NCBI GenBank assembly: GCA_023409535.1
Contig: JAEYGZ010000048.1
Span: 332,299 to 396,298 of the forward strand
Length of the DNA stretch: 64,000 nucleotides
From: Bacillota bacterium
Lineage (GTDB): Bacteria; Bacillota; Clostridia; Lachnospirales; Lachnospiraceae
Direction: 5' to 3'
Shown here: positions 26,774 through 35,356 of the stretch, in pieces
Numbering within the stretch: the stretch's first letter is position 1
Layout of the letters: each line of letters opens with the position of its first letter
Notes under the pieces: generated by a model
What the model was told of the DNA's origin: nothing
Seen by the model: only the letters and a program-made list of their open reading frames with translations
The model's database searches: none
Program-made: the position numbers and the translations under genes

Positions 26774-27712
26774 TTAACCCTTCACAGAGCCTATGGTAAG
26801 ACCTGAGATTATATAGCGCTGGAAGAACGGATAGGCAAAGGCAATCGGAATAACAATTAATACGACCAGAGCCATTCGCAGACTTTCCTGGGGCAGCTGG
26901 CTCATAATTTTGATTGCCTCAACACCGATGACCGAGCTGTTCTTCACAAGGAAATCCACCTCATTTTGCATCTTCATCAATAAATATTGCAGCGGTATAT
27001 ACTTCGCATCCCTGACATAGAGCATCGCGATAAACCATTCATTCCAGAAGGCCAGCGCATTCAGCAGAGCAACCGTAGCAATTCCCGGCTTGGATATGGG
27101 CACGATGATTTTAAATAGGGTATTATACTCTCCGCTCCCGTCAATCGCCGCCGCTTCGATTAATTCCGTCGGAATCGAGCTTTGGAAAAAAGTCCTCATG
27201 ATAATGAAATTAAAGGGATTGACCAGCAACGGCACAATGAGTGCCTGGTAATTATCACTCAGACCCAATAAATTCTTGCATACCATGAATGTAGGTGCAA
27301 GTCCGCCGCCGAATAACATGGTGAAAAAACTGAAGAAGGTAAAAAACCTGCGGTATTTAAAATCCTGCCGAAACAGTGCATAGGAATAAAGTATGCAGAT
27401 AAGAACACTTAGAAAGGTTCCGGCAATTGTTATAAAAAAGCTGTTAAAATAAGACCTCCAAAGCTGATCTCCCAAATCAAAAACATATTGAAAGGCCTTT
27501 ATGGACCACTCAACCGGTGTAAAAGAAAAACCGATCTGGCGGATACTTTCTTCGGATGAAAATGAGATAATAACCACAAAGATAAACGGGATGATGCACA
27601 CCAGGCAAAAAGCCGCAAGTACAATATTGATTACAATCTCAGCCGGTACGCTTACCGCGTTTAACCGCCTTTTTCTATTATTCGCAATAATAATATCGTG
27701 TTTCTTTTTCAT
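26774..27712 (-). CDS. carbohydrate ABC permease (LplC-like)
   Basis: A 312-residue permease with six helices. EAAAIDGSGEYNTLFKIIVPISKPG is the EAA loop that docks on the ATPase, and the C-terminus ends FFQRYIISGLTIGSVKG, usual for this class. No ATPase is encoded in the cluster, so it presumably uses a shared MsmK-type ATPase encoded elsewhere. The start at 27712 is preceded by AAGGGGGAATTGAAG; an ATG at 27766 would overlap the upstream permease gene. Confidence 0.92.
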   Translation of the reverse strand: MKKKHDIIIANNRKRRLNAVSVPAEIVINIVLAAFCLVCIIPFIFVVIISFSSEESIRQIGFSFTPVEWSIKAFQYVFDLGDQLWRSYFNSFFITIAGTFLSVLICILYSYALFRQDFKYRRFFTFFSFFTMLFGGGLAPTFMVCKNLLGLSDNYQALIVPLLVNPFNFIIMRTFFQSSIPTELIEAAAIDGSGEYNTLFKIIVPISKPGIATVALLNALAFWNEWFIAMLYVRDAKYIPLQYLLMKMQNEVDFLVKNSSVIGVEAIKIMSQLPQESLRMALVVLIVIPIAFAYPFFQRYIISGLTIGSVKG

Positions 27713-27743
27713 CTTCAATTCCCCCTTGATAAGCTGATCTTGC

Positions 27744-28709
27744 TCAGAACAAGCTGCTTTCTTCATCTACCTTCCTGACAAACGTATTTGCCGCCATGAT
27801 GCAGATAAAGCCTACGACATTTTGCAGAAGGCTGGCAGCCGTACTCATGCCGGTATTACTTGTGGCCATCAGTGCCCGGTATACGTAAGTATCAATAACC
27901 TGTGTCGTGGGGAACAGGGGTCCGGAATTCATCGGTACATTCCAGAACAGACCGAAGTCTGAATTAAATATTCTGCCTACATTCATGATAAATAATATAA
28001 TAATCATCGTTCGAAGATGCGGTATGGTAATAAAGCGCACCTGCTGCCATTTGCTGGCTCCGTCAATTGCGGCGGCTTCATATTGCGTCCCGTCAATTCC
28101 GGTGATTGCCGCCAGATATAGAACTGTTGAATAGCCCACGTTCTTCCATAGGTTTGCAAGCGTCAGGATAGCCGGCCAGGGCTTGTTATCATTATACCAG
28201 TTGGTAACCTCCAATCCCCAGCTTTGCTGCAGGTGGACCAGCAGTCCCCTGGTGGGATCAAGAAATGCCATAACAAAATAACCTGCTACTACCCAGCTCA
28301 GGAAATACGGAAAAAACATCAGGGTCTGGTAGGTTTTTGCTACAAATTTCTTAGTGATCTCACTGAGCATGATTGCAAAGGCTACGGCTATGATAAGGCC
28401 CAGTATAATCCATAATGCATTATATCCTATGGTATTGCGGATCATCTTCCAGGAATCCGTGGTTGCAAAAATAAACCTAAAGTTCTTAAAGCCGACCCAA
28501 TCACTATGCATGATATTATTAAACAGTGACGGATCCTTCGTATAAATCTTGTAATCCTTAAAGGCCAATACAATACCAAACATCGGAAGGTATCTTAAAA
28601 GTATGAGCCAGACTGCACCCGGCAGCACCATGGTTAACAGTAGAAGCGTCTTCTTTTTCCGTGCAAAGCCCCTTGAAGGACGCAGTGATATCGCAGCTGA
28701 TTTTGCCAT
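27744..28709 (-). CDS. carbohydrate ABC permease (LplB-like)
   Basis: A 321-residue permease with a cytoplasmic N-terminus rich in basic residues, six helices and the EAA loop YEAAAIDGASKWQQVRFITIPHL. RYLPMFGIVLAFKDYKIY is the usual LplB entry. It pairs with the product of 26774-27712. AGGGGAGATACAGA precedes the ATG. The second copy of the 42-bp element lies about 100 bases upstream. Confidence 0.92.
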   Translation of the reverse strand: MAKSAAISLRPSRGFARKKKTLLLLTMVLPGAVWLILLRYLPMFGIVLAFKDYKIYTKDPSLFNNIMHSDWVGFKNFRFIFATTDSWKMIRNTIGYNALWIILGLIIAVAFAIMLSEITKKFVAKTYQTLMFFPYFLSWVVAGYFVMAFLDPTRGLLVHLQQSWGLEVTNWYNDNKPWPAILTLANLWKNVGYSTVLYLAAITGIDGTQYEAAAIDGASKWQQVRFITIPHLRTMIIILFIMNVGRIFNSDFGLFWNVPMNSGPLFPTTQVIDTYVYRALMATSNTGMSTAASLLQNVVGFICIMAANTFVRKVDEESSLF

Positions 28710-28808
28710 TCTGTATCTCCCCTCGTATCAATTATTCGCAGGTTTACTTGTACCAGAGAATTAAGCCTCATTATTCCTGTAACCAGTTTACACTTTTTTA
28801 ACATTACC

Positions 28809-28850
28809 GTCATGAAACCAAATTGCTATTTTTTGCTTGTTATTGTTCAA
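28809..28850 (-). promoter_or_regulatory. 42-bp shared upstream element, copy 2
   Basis: This is the partner of 26722-26763 in the same orientation, in front of the first permease gene. Conservation of 36 of 42 bases between two otherwise different intergenic regions is far above background and suggests a bound regulator common to both units. Confidence 0.6.
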
Positions 28851-28885
28851 AAAAGCCTGTGAAGATATTTCTATCGTCACAGGCT
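28849..28885 (-). terminator. terminator of the diguanylate cyclase gene
   Basis: AGCCTGTGA at 28854-28862 pairs with 28877-28885 and is followed by six T on the minus strand. It abuts the 42-bp element. Confidence 0.75.
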
Positions 28886-28926
28886 GTAATAAACATTTCT
28901 ACAGCTATTATATGGTTTTTGCATGA

Positions 28927-28987
28927 TTTCTGTATGGCTTTCCGTATGGCTTTTTTGTATTGCTTTCTGTATGGCTATACCTATGCC
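28927..28987. repeat. imperfect 12-bp tandem repeat at the end of the GGDEF gene
   Basis: Five consecutive units of the form TTTCTGTATGGC (one of 13 bases, the last diverged) run directly up to the stop codon of the diguanylate cyclase gene at 28987. No function is recognised. Confidence 0.6.
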
Positions 28988-29868
28988 TATTCCATCCTTC
29001 TCTTCCTTCTCTTTGCGGAATACATCTTTTGATCGGCAGACCGCAGCAGCTCCTCCGCCGTGACAGGACTATCCTTTACGGTATTGATCCCATAAGAAAA
29101 GGAAAGATTGGCTTTTTCCATCTCCGGACCTAATTCAATCTCCTCCAAACTCTCCTGTATCCGCCCGATCAACCTGTGCGCCTGCTCCTCATCCGTATTA
29201 TTCAAGCAAAGCACGAACTCATCTCCCCCATATCTTGCAGCCCAATCCTGCTTATCTCGAATATGACTTTTTATGACACCGGAAATTGCTTTAATTGCCC
29301 AGTCCCCGGCTGCATGCCCATGCTGGTCGTTGAATTCCTTCAAGTGGTCCATATCGATAAAGCATAGGGATAAAGGCAGTTTATTCAGTGCAGCATAGAT
29401 GATATCAGCAGGCAGCCGTTCCTCCACGAAGCGCCTGTTATACAGCGTTGTTAAAGGATCTTTCGTGACAATATCATTCATTTCCCGAACAAAGCGGTTC
29501 AGCATCGTACCTTCATTATAGTTTCCTTCTCCCACAAGCATGGTATCTGAAGCATTCTTCAGCAGCTCCAGTACGACAGGCCGCTCCGTATTCATGATTG
29601 GAACTGCCGTTACCAGCAGTACCGTGGACTTCTTCTTTTCAAGCTTCATATAGCTTCTGCCTTCAAGGTAAGCCCGGATTGAGATACAATTCTCACAGAT
29701 CAGCCCGTTTTCCCAATATCCGTAACATAAGTCCGTCGTCTCTGTCAGAGAGGCATTGCGGTAATCCAGAACCTTTTTTTGCACCGGGTCCACAATGCGA
29801 ATCGAGTCATACATTTTATGTAAAAAGTCTATTTTTTCTTCAATTTCTTTTAATGAGCTATACTCCAT
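28987..29868 (-). CDS. diguanylate cyclase (GGDEF)
   Basis: A 293-residue cytosolic protein. Residues about 1-120 form a PAS-like sensor part with a cysteine pair (GLICENCISI), possibly a redox or metal site. Residues about 130-290 are a GGDEF domain: DPLTTLYNRRFVEE, DMDHLKEFNDQHGHAAGD and the intact active-site loop RYGGDEFVL. It should make cyclic di-GMP from two GTP. No RxxD inhibitory site is evident just before the loop. CGGAGATTTTGG precedes the ATG. It appears monocistronic. Confidence 0.92.
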   Translation of the reverse strand: MEYSSLKEIEEKIDFLHKMYDSIRIVDPVQKKVLDYRNASLTETTDLCYGYWENGLICENCISIRAYLEGRSYMKLEKKKSTVLLVTAVPIMNTERPVVLELLKNASDTMLVGEGNYNEGTMLNRFVREMNDIVTKDPLTTLYNRRFVEERLPADIIYAALNKLPLSLCFIDMDHLKEFNDQHGHAAGDWAIKAISGVIKSHIRDKQDWAARYGGDEFVLCLNNTDEEQAHRLIGRIQESLEEIELGPEMEKANLSFSYGINTVKDSPVTAEELLRSADQKMYSAKRRKRRME

Positions 29869-30008
29869 CCAAAATCTCCGTTTCCTGAATAAGCATGTTA
29901 TAATAAAAAACTAATAATGCCATAATATGACGAAATAACTTTAAAGTCAACAAATTATATGGTACCATCAATGCACAGCAGGAAGCCCTATTGGATTTGG
30001 CTAGAAAA

Positions 30009-30027
30009 GTTGTATGTTTTATACAAC
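30009..30027. promoter_or_regulatory. 19-bp palindrome upstream of the histidine kinase, site 1
   Basis: GTTGTATGTTTTATACAAC has perfect 7-base arms. It ends one base before the -35 region of the kinase promoter. A second copy, 17 of 19 identical, lies at 38473-38491 upstream of the ABC operon. It is a likely binding site for the NarL-type regulator at 31715. Confidence 0.65.
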
Positions 30028-30056
30028 TTATTTTTTTTAGGATCCTATGTTATAAT
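30028..30056 (+). promoter_or_regulatory. promoter of the kinase-regulator pair
   Basis: A perfect TATAAT at 30051-30056 with a poor -35 (TTATTT at 30028-30033) at 17 bases. A weak -35 adjoining a palindrome is the usual layout of an activator-dependent promoter. Confidence 0.55.
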
Positions 30057-30114
30057 AAAATTAACTAAAATACCACAGTAATTTACATATTTTACTGGTT
30101 ATTATGGAGGGAAT

Positions 30115-31650
30115 ATGGCATTAACAATTCTGTTTATGATGTTTTTCTCACTTGTACTGGTAATCCGTAATTATAAAAATAAATACAGCCTGCTCTATAT
30201 TCTCATGGTACTTGGCATGAGTATTTCTTTGTTTACGATTATTTCAGAAATTTACAGAAGCAGCAATTATTTAATCCCTTCCTATTCCCTCTATGGCGGA
30301 ATTGAATACAAAATGTTTCTATTCTTAAATAAAATATTGAGGCTTCCCTTATCAAGCCTGCTGATCCTTCGTAATCTCGGCATCGTCATCTATTTTATTG
30401 CAATTATGCTGTTTATCTTCTCCTTTGATAAAACCGTCAAAAGCAGCGTGTTAAACAAACGTCCGGTGGTTACCGCAGTAAAGTATCTGTTTCTGCTTTT
30501 CCACCCGATGGTATATTTCTTCTTCTATCATCCGGATACTGCATATAAGATATACATAATCAAACATACCATGACAAAGCCCGGCCTTCTGTCTCTATGG
30601 GAGACCTCGGTTACGGCTGCCGATTTTCTCCTTGGCTTGTTCACCTTATTGTACCTGATCTATCCCATTGCTTTTCTGATCCGTAATTACAGGAACAACC
30701 GGATCACCTTTTTTGCGGAGCAGACCCTGAGCCTCTCCCTGAGCTTAGGCTTATTGAACTTTATCTTTTATATGATATTTTTCACCGGTGTATTTAAAAC
30801 CTCCGTGGAAAATGTATTTCGCTGTGCTTTCTGGAGATATAAGAATGTCTTTATTGTCCCGACCTACTATGCCACCATATTGCCCATACTCTCCCTGGCC
30901 TCCCTGATCGCGATTCTATATATCATCATCCGGTTCAATACGGGCAATCTGATCAATGTATTAAAGGAGCGGGCAATCAAAAATAACCTGAACCTGTTGA
31001 ATAATAACTTAAAGGATGTCCTGCATTCCAATAAGAATATCATGTTTAACACAAAAATTCTTGCAGAGGAGGCCATTGAAAGCTATGGCTCGCAAAAGGG
31101 CCTGGAGCTTCTGAATAAGATTTTAACCTTAAGCGACAGTCATATGGATGCTATCTCAAAAGCACTGAATAACATCAGGGATTTAAAGGTTCGAACCCTT
31201 AATCATAATTTTATGGAAGCCGTGGAAGCCTCCTTAAAAGAGGCCACCATTCCGGATTATATTGCGGTAACCCAAAGCTACAAAAATCTCCCTGTATACT
31301 GTAATATGGATATGTATCATATGACACAGGTAATCACCAATCTTCTCACCAATGCCGTGGATGCCATTAACAGCCGGGACCGGGCGGATTCCCAAATTCA
31401 GCTTTCCATCGATTCCAGCAAGGACTGGATCTATTTCTCGGTTCGTGATAATGGCTGCGGTATCTCAAAGAAGATGCTGCGCAAAATATTTCATCCTTAT
31501 TTTTCAACAAAATCAAAGCAGAATAACTGGGGAATTGGTCTCTCCTATGTCTTTCGTGTAATATCTTCTCATTACGGACATATCCGCATACGAAGCAAGC
31601 TCGGGGAATACACCATTGTTGAGATTCTCCTGCCAAGGAAAGACCTTTAA
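30115..31650 (+). CDS. seven-helix membrane sensor histidine kinase
   Basis: A 511-residue protein. Seven hydrophobic helices span roughly 2-19, 25-47, 78-104, 120-139, 167-191, 200-227 and 251-274, with almost no extracellular domain, so the signal may be sensed in the membrane. A coiled segment follows with a candidate phospho-acceptor H304 in DVLHSNKN. The ATPase domain has the N box NLLTNAVDAI (409-418), DNGCGI (445-450) and WGIGLSYVF (472-480). The partner regulator is 64 bases downstream. GGAGGGAAT precedes the start. The spacing and the shared palindrome tie it to the convergent ABC/glucuronidase cluster. Confidence 0.88.
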   Translation: MALTILFMMFFSLVLVIRNYKNKYSLLYILMVLGMSISLFTIISEIYRSSNYLIPSYSLYGGIEYKMFLFLNKILRLPLSSLLILRNLGIVIYFIAIMLFIFSFDKTVKSSVLNKRPVVTAVKYLFLLFHPMVYFFFYHPDTAYKIYIIKHTMTKPGLLSLWETSVTAADFLLGLFTLLYLIYPIAFLIRNYRNNRITFFAEQTLSLSLSLGLLNFIFYMIFFTGVFKTSVENVFRCAFWRYKNVFIVPTYYATILPILSLASLIAILYIIIRFNTGNLINVLKERAIKNNLNLLNNNLKDVLHSNKNIMFNTKILAEEAIESYGSQKGLELLNKILTLSDSHMDAISKALNNIRDLKVRTLNHNFMEAVEASLKEATIPDYIAVTQSYKNLPVYCNMDMYHMTQVITNLLTNAVDAINSRDRADSQIQLSIDSSKDWIYFSVRDNGCGISKKMLRKIFHPYFSTKSKQNNWGIGLSYVFRVISSHYGHIRIRSKLGEYTIVEILLPRKDL

Positions 31651-31714
31651 CAGATTAAAAGTCATAAAGCATGTATAAGAGCAGGGTAACTCAAAGGGGA
31701 GGTATTGGTTTTAT

Positions 31715-32398
31715 ATGAAAAAAATAAAATTATTAATTGTGGACGATATCGCAGACATTCGTGATTACTTTAAGATGATATTATCAAAGGAACCCGACAT
31801 GGAGGTAGTCGGACTTGCCAGCTCCGGTGTAGAGGCTGTCCAAAAGACCAGAGAGTTAAATCCGGACGTTATCCTAATGGATATTCAGATGGAAACCAGA
31901 ACCGCCGGTATCGATGCGACCTATACCATCAAGCAGTTCTATCCGGGCATCCGGATTATCATCTTAACCATTCATCAGGAGGATGAGTTTTTATTCCAAT
32001 CCTACTGTGCCGGAGTTATGGACTATATCGTAAAAACCGATTCCATCGCACAGATTTTAAACTCAATCCGTAATGTGTATGCCAACCAGCTGATGCTAAG
32101 ACCCAATGTCGCAGAGAAAATCATCGATGAGCTGGCACGTTTGAAGCTGCAGCAAAAAAGCTTACTCTATACTGTCAATATTATATCCAGACTGACCAAC
32201 AGTGAATTCGAGATATTAAAATGCTTTTATGAGGGCAGCTCCTATAAAGATATCTCAGAAACAAGATTTGTCTCCCAGGCTACCATCAAAAGCCAGGTAA
32301 ACAGTATATTGAAGAAGTTTGAGATGAAGAGCATGAAAGAGGTTATTCGCCTGCTAAAGCAGATTAATTTTGATGAAATAATGAATGAACACAAGTAG
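31715..32398 (+). CDS. NarL/LuxR-type response regulator
   Basis: A 227-residue regulator. The receiver domain has the acidic pair D10-D11, phospho-acceptor D56 in DVILMDIQME, and the lysine in DYIVKTDS. The C-terminus (about 155-215) is a LuxR-type helix-turn-helix: LTNSEFEILKCFYEGSSYKDISETRFVSQATIKSQVNSILKKF, although the usual LTxRE start is shifted to LTNSE. It should dimerise on a palindrome; the GTTGTAT/ATACAAC repeat upstream of its own operon fits. AAAGGGGAGGTATTGGTTTT precedes the ATG. Confidence 0.9.
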   Translation: MKKIKLLIVDDIADIRDYFKMILSKEPDMEVVGLASSGVEAVQKTRELNPDVILMDIQMETRTAGIDATYTIKQFYPGIRIIILTIHQEDEFLFQSYCAGVMDYIVKTDSIAQILNSIRNVYANQLMLRPNVAEKIIDELARLKLQQKSLLYTVNIISRLTNSEFEILKCFYEGSSYKDISETRFVSQATIKSQVNSILKKFEMKSMKEVIRLLKQINFDEIMNEHK

Positions 32399-32454
32399 AT
32401 TTTTTCTGTAATGATAATCAGGCTGAAATGAATGGATGACCTTGACGGATAAGG

Positions 32455-32532
32455 TCAGGGCCGCTGCAATGCTTCCCCGGAAGCCGGAAACCTAATTCCG
32501 GCTGTTTGGGAAGTATTTTGCAGCGGCCCTGA
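32455..32532. terminator. long bidirectional hairpin
   Basis: 15-bp perfect outer arms (32455-32469 with 32518-32532) enclose a second stem of CTTCCC/GGGAAG and AGCCGGAA/TTCCGGCT. It lies between the response regulator and the convergent permease gene, two bases past the latter's stop, and can end transcription both ways. Confidence 0.8.
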
Positions 32533-32534
32533 TT

Positions 32535-33386
32535 CTACCCCTTGACTGACCCGCTGGTCAGTCCTTCAATAAAGTACCTGTTGAACATGATATACACCAG
32601 GATCATCGGTATCATGGAGATTGCCGTACCTGCCAGCATCAAATTCCAGGAGGAGGCAGCCTCACCCGTACTCTTTAAGTTAACTACACCAACCACCAAA
32701 GGCATACGGTCCGGATTGGACAAAGTAAATACCAGCGGCATCAGATAGTCATTCCAGGCGGACCGAAACTGCAGAATACCAACCGTCGCAATCAACGGCT
32801 TACATAAGGGGAAGATAATACTCCTGTAAATCTTAAAGAAGCTGCAGCCGTCAATCTTGGCAGCTTCATCAATCTCCTTTGAGATGGAATTGATAAAGCC
32901 TCTGGCAATGAACAGATTCGTTACATCAAGGCCCAGAACCCTTATGATAATAACACCCCATAAACTTCTGTTGATATGTAAGCCCTTTGCAATCATCAAA
33001 GTCGGATAAAGAGTCAGACTGCCCAAGGATACAAACATGGAAGATATGATCAGCAGGAAGAGGAGTTCCTTTCCCTTAAAGTGTCCGCGGTCAAATACAT
33101 ATCCGGCTATGGTACAGGACAGGATGACACCGGTGACGATAAAGAAGGACATGAACACGCTGTTGAAGGTAAACTGCTTAAAATTTGCCAGCTTCCAGGC
33201 CTGAATATAGTTGTCAAATACAAACTTCTCCGGAATGATCCGGTTGCCGCTTGTGAGGATCTCCTGATTTCCCTTAAAGGATGCCATAAAGGTATAGAAT
33301 ACCGGAAAGATCGCCACGAGGAAGACTATGGTCAAGACCAGATAAATAATAAATTTTGTGATAAGCTTTTTGTTCGTTCCCGACAT
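32535..33386 (-). CDS. carbohydrate ABC permease (MalG-like)
   Basis: A 283-residue six-helix permease with the EAA loop DEAAKIDGCSFFKIYRSIIFPLCKP and the C-terminal FNRYFIEGLTSGSVKG. It forms a heterodimer with the product of 33396-34289, nine bases upstream. GTAGGAGGATTAT precedes the ATG. No ATPase gene is present in this cluster, so a shared ATPase is implied. It is the last gene of the operon. Confidence 0.93.
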   Translation of the reverse strand: MSGTNKKLITKFIIYLVLTIVFLVAIFPVFYTFMASFKGNQEILTSGNRIIPEKFVFDNYIQAWKLANFKQFTFNSVFMSFFIVTGVILSCTIAGYVFDRGHFKGKELLFLLIISSMFVSLGSLTLYPTLMIAKGLHINRSLWGVIIIRVLGLDVTNLFIARGFINSISKEIDEAAKIDGCSFFKIYRSIIFPLCKPLIATVGILQFRSAWNDYLMPLVFTLSNPDRMPLVVGVVNLKSTGEAASSWNLMLAGTAISMIPMILVYIMFNRYFIEGLTSGSVKG

Positions 33387-33395
33387 ATAATCCTC

Positions 33396-34289
33396 CTACT
33401 CTGCTTTCATCTTTCTGCTGGCTCTTAAGTAGATAAAGGTAATCAGACTTAAGAATATACCGGTCACGATTGCCATTGCCGAGGCATATCCAACCTCTAC
33501 CGCTCTTGCGGAATACCCGAAGAAATACTTAAACACATATGTCATAACTACTTCCGTCTGACCGCCCGGCTGGCCGTTGGTGGAAGCCAGCACCAGATCG
33601 CTGACCTTGATACTTCCCACAATCGCCATCAGTAAAACCACCTGGAAGATGGGGGCAATCATGGGCAGGGTGATACTGAAGAATCTGCGGAAGCCGGATG
33701 CACCGTCGATATTGGCACATTCATATAATTCCTTGGGGATGTTCTGCAGCGCCATCAGGAAGAAAATCATGTTAATACCCACAAAGTGCCATACCGAGGC
33801 TATTCCAAGCACCGACATCGCAGTCCACTTGTTGCCGAACCAGTTGATCGGCCGGGAGATCAAGCCGACATCCTGCAGCATTCCGTTAATCACGCCATTG
33901 TAAGCGGCAAACATCAGGGAGAATACAAGTCCTATGATTGCGGTACTCATAATGGAGGGCAGGAACAGGGTAACCCGAAAGAACCCGGTACCCCGCAGCC
34001 GTTGATTTAAAAGTACTGCAAGTAACAATGCCAGAGGTATTTCAACCACCAGCTTACCGGCAGACAGAATTAGGGTATTGCCTAAGGAAGCCCAATAAGC
34101 ATGGTCTCTCATGAATACCCGGACAAAATTGTCAAGCCCGATGAATTCCGAGGAGAACCCGTTGGTTTTATAGAACGCATAACGAAGGATATAGACAATC
34201 GGCACATAGGTGAACACCAAAAATCCTATGAGCATAGGCGAAATCATTAGGACTGCCTGAACAGAATCCTTGCGCAGAATTTTTTTCAT
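33396..34289 (-). CDS. carbohydrate ABC permease (UgpA/MalF-like)
   Basis: A 297-residue permease with six helices. The N-terminal MLIGFLVFTYVPIVYILRYAFYKT and the EAA loop ELYECANIDGASGFRRFFSITLPMIAP are characteristic. The ribosome site is weak (AAAGGTG about 13 bases away). Gene order here is binding protein, two enzymes, two permeases, so the enzymes are built into the uptake operon. Confidence 0.93.
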   Translation of the reverse strand: MKKILRKDSVQAVLMISPMLIGFLVFTYVPIVYILRYAFYKTNGFSSEFIGLDNFVRVFMRDHAYWASLGNTLILSAGKLVVEIPLALLLAVLLNQRLRGTGFFRVTLFLPSIMSTAIIGLVFSLMFAAYNGVINGMLQDVGLISRPINWFGNKWTAMSVLGIASVWHFVGINMIFFLMALQNIPKELYECANIDGASGFRRFFSITLPMIAPIFQVVLLMAIVGSIKVSDLVLASTNGQPGGQTEVVMTYVFKYFFGYSARAVEVGYASAMAIVTGIFLSLITFIYLRASRKMKAE

Positions 34290-34315
34290 ATGGATGCACC
34301 TACACCTTTCTATGA

Positions 34316-35269
34316 TTACAGCATTGCATTAATCTGATTTCCGTCCATCCAGGAATAAATGTTGTCAAAGGTAAGCTGTGCACGTCTTACAATGGATTCC
34401 TTTGTGGCAAATGCAATATGGGGGGTCAGTACGGTATTATCCGTATCCAGGAGAACATGATCCAAAGGAAGCGGAGGCTCCGCCTCGAACACATCAATCG
34501 CCGCACCGGCGATTCTCTTCTCCTTCAGTGCCTTTGCTGCCGCCTGAATATCAATCACTTCTCCTCTGGCACAGTTGATTAATACTGCACTCGGTTTCAT
34601 CAGCTTTAACCGGTCTTCGTTGATCAGGAATCTGGTTTCTTCCATTAAAGGAGTATGTAAGGTAATGATATCACTCTTCTTTAACAGCTCCTCCAGCGTA
34701 ACATGCTCTATCCCGATCTCCTCGGCAGCCTTGGAGGGATACTTATCAAAGCCCAGGAGCTTACAGTCAAAGGCTTTCAGAAGCTGGGCAGTTCTTCTTC
34801 CGATGGCGCCGGTTCCCACAACACCCACGGTCTTACCCAGAAGCTCGTTGCCTACATAGCCGTCCTTGGTCCTGCCTTCCCGCACCAGGGTATTGCACTC
34901 CACAATATTTCTCAACCTGCATATAATCAGCCCAATGACCAGCTCCGCTACGGAGTCAGTGCAATATCCGGCCGCATTGGATACCTTAATCCCCTTCTCC
35001 AGGCAGGCAGCCTTATCCACATGATCAATTCCCGTAAATGCCACGGAGATAAACTTCAGCTTCTCCGCACTGCGGATCACCTCTCCCGGCAGCGGATTAT
35101 TGGCGATAATAATCACATCCGCATCCTTTGCTCGCCTCTTTAATTCCTCAACATCCTTCGTTACATTATCATAAGCCGTAAATTCATGACCTTCCTTCTT
35201 CAGTCTCTTTGTCAAATCATCAATCAGTTCCTGCTTTACGCCCAAGGGCTCCAACATTGCAATTTTCAT
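34316..35269 (-). CDS. D-2-hydroxyacid dehydrogenase
   Basis: A 317-residue NAD-dependent dehydrogenase. The Rossmann motif GVVGTGAIGRRTAQ (about 146-159), INCARGEVID with the catalytic arginine region, and LTPHIAFATKES with the catalytic histidine place it with phosphoglycerate- and hydroxypyruvate-reductase-like enzymes. It would interconvert a D-2-hydroxy acid and a 2-keto acid. It lies between the FAD oxidoreductase and the permease genes in the glucuronide cluster, so an oxidised sugar acid is a reasonable substrate guess. GGGAGGAAGAGAAA precedes the start. Confidence 0.9.
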   Translation of the reverse strand: MKIAMLEPLGVKQELIDDLTKRLKKEGHEFTAYDNVTKDVEELKRRAKDADVIIIANNPLPGEVIRSAEKLKFISVAFTGIDHVDKAACLEKGIKVSNAAGYCTDSVAELVIGLIICRLRNIVECNTLVREGRTKDGYVGNELLGKTVGVVGTGAIGRRTAQLLKAFDCKLLGFDKYPSKAAEEIGIEHVTLEELLKKSDIITLHTPLMEETRFLINEDRLKLMKPSAVLINCARGEVIDIQAAAKALKEKRIAGAAIDVFEAEPPLPLDHVLLDTDNTVLTPHIAFATKESIVRRAQLTFDNIYSWMDGNQINAML

Positions 35270-35356
35270 TTTCTCTTCCTCCCGGTACTTTTAACATTAC
35301 GATTTATTGATGCCGCAGCTTAGTAACTGCTGTCTGATTATCATGGCTGACAGTCA

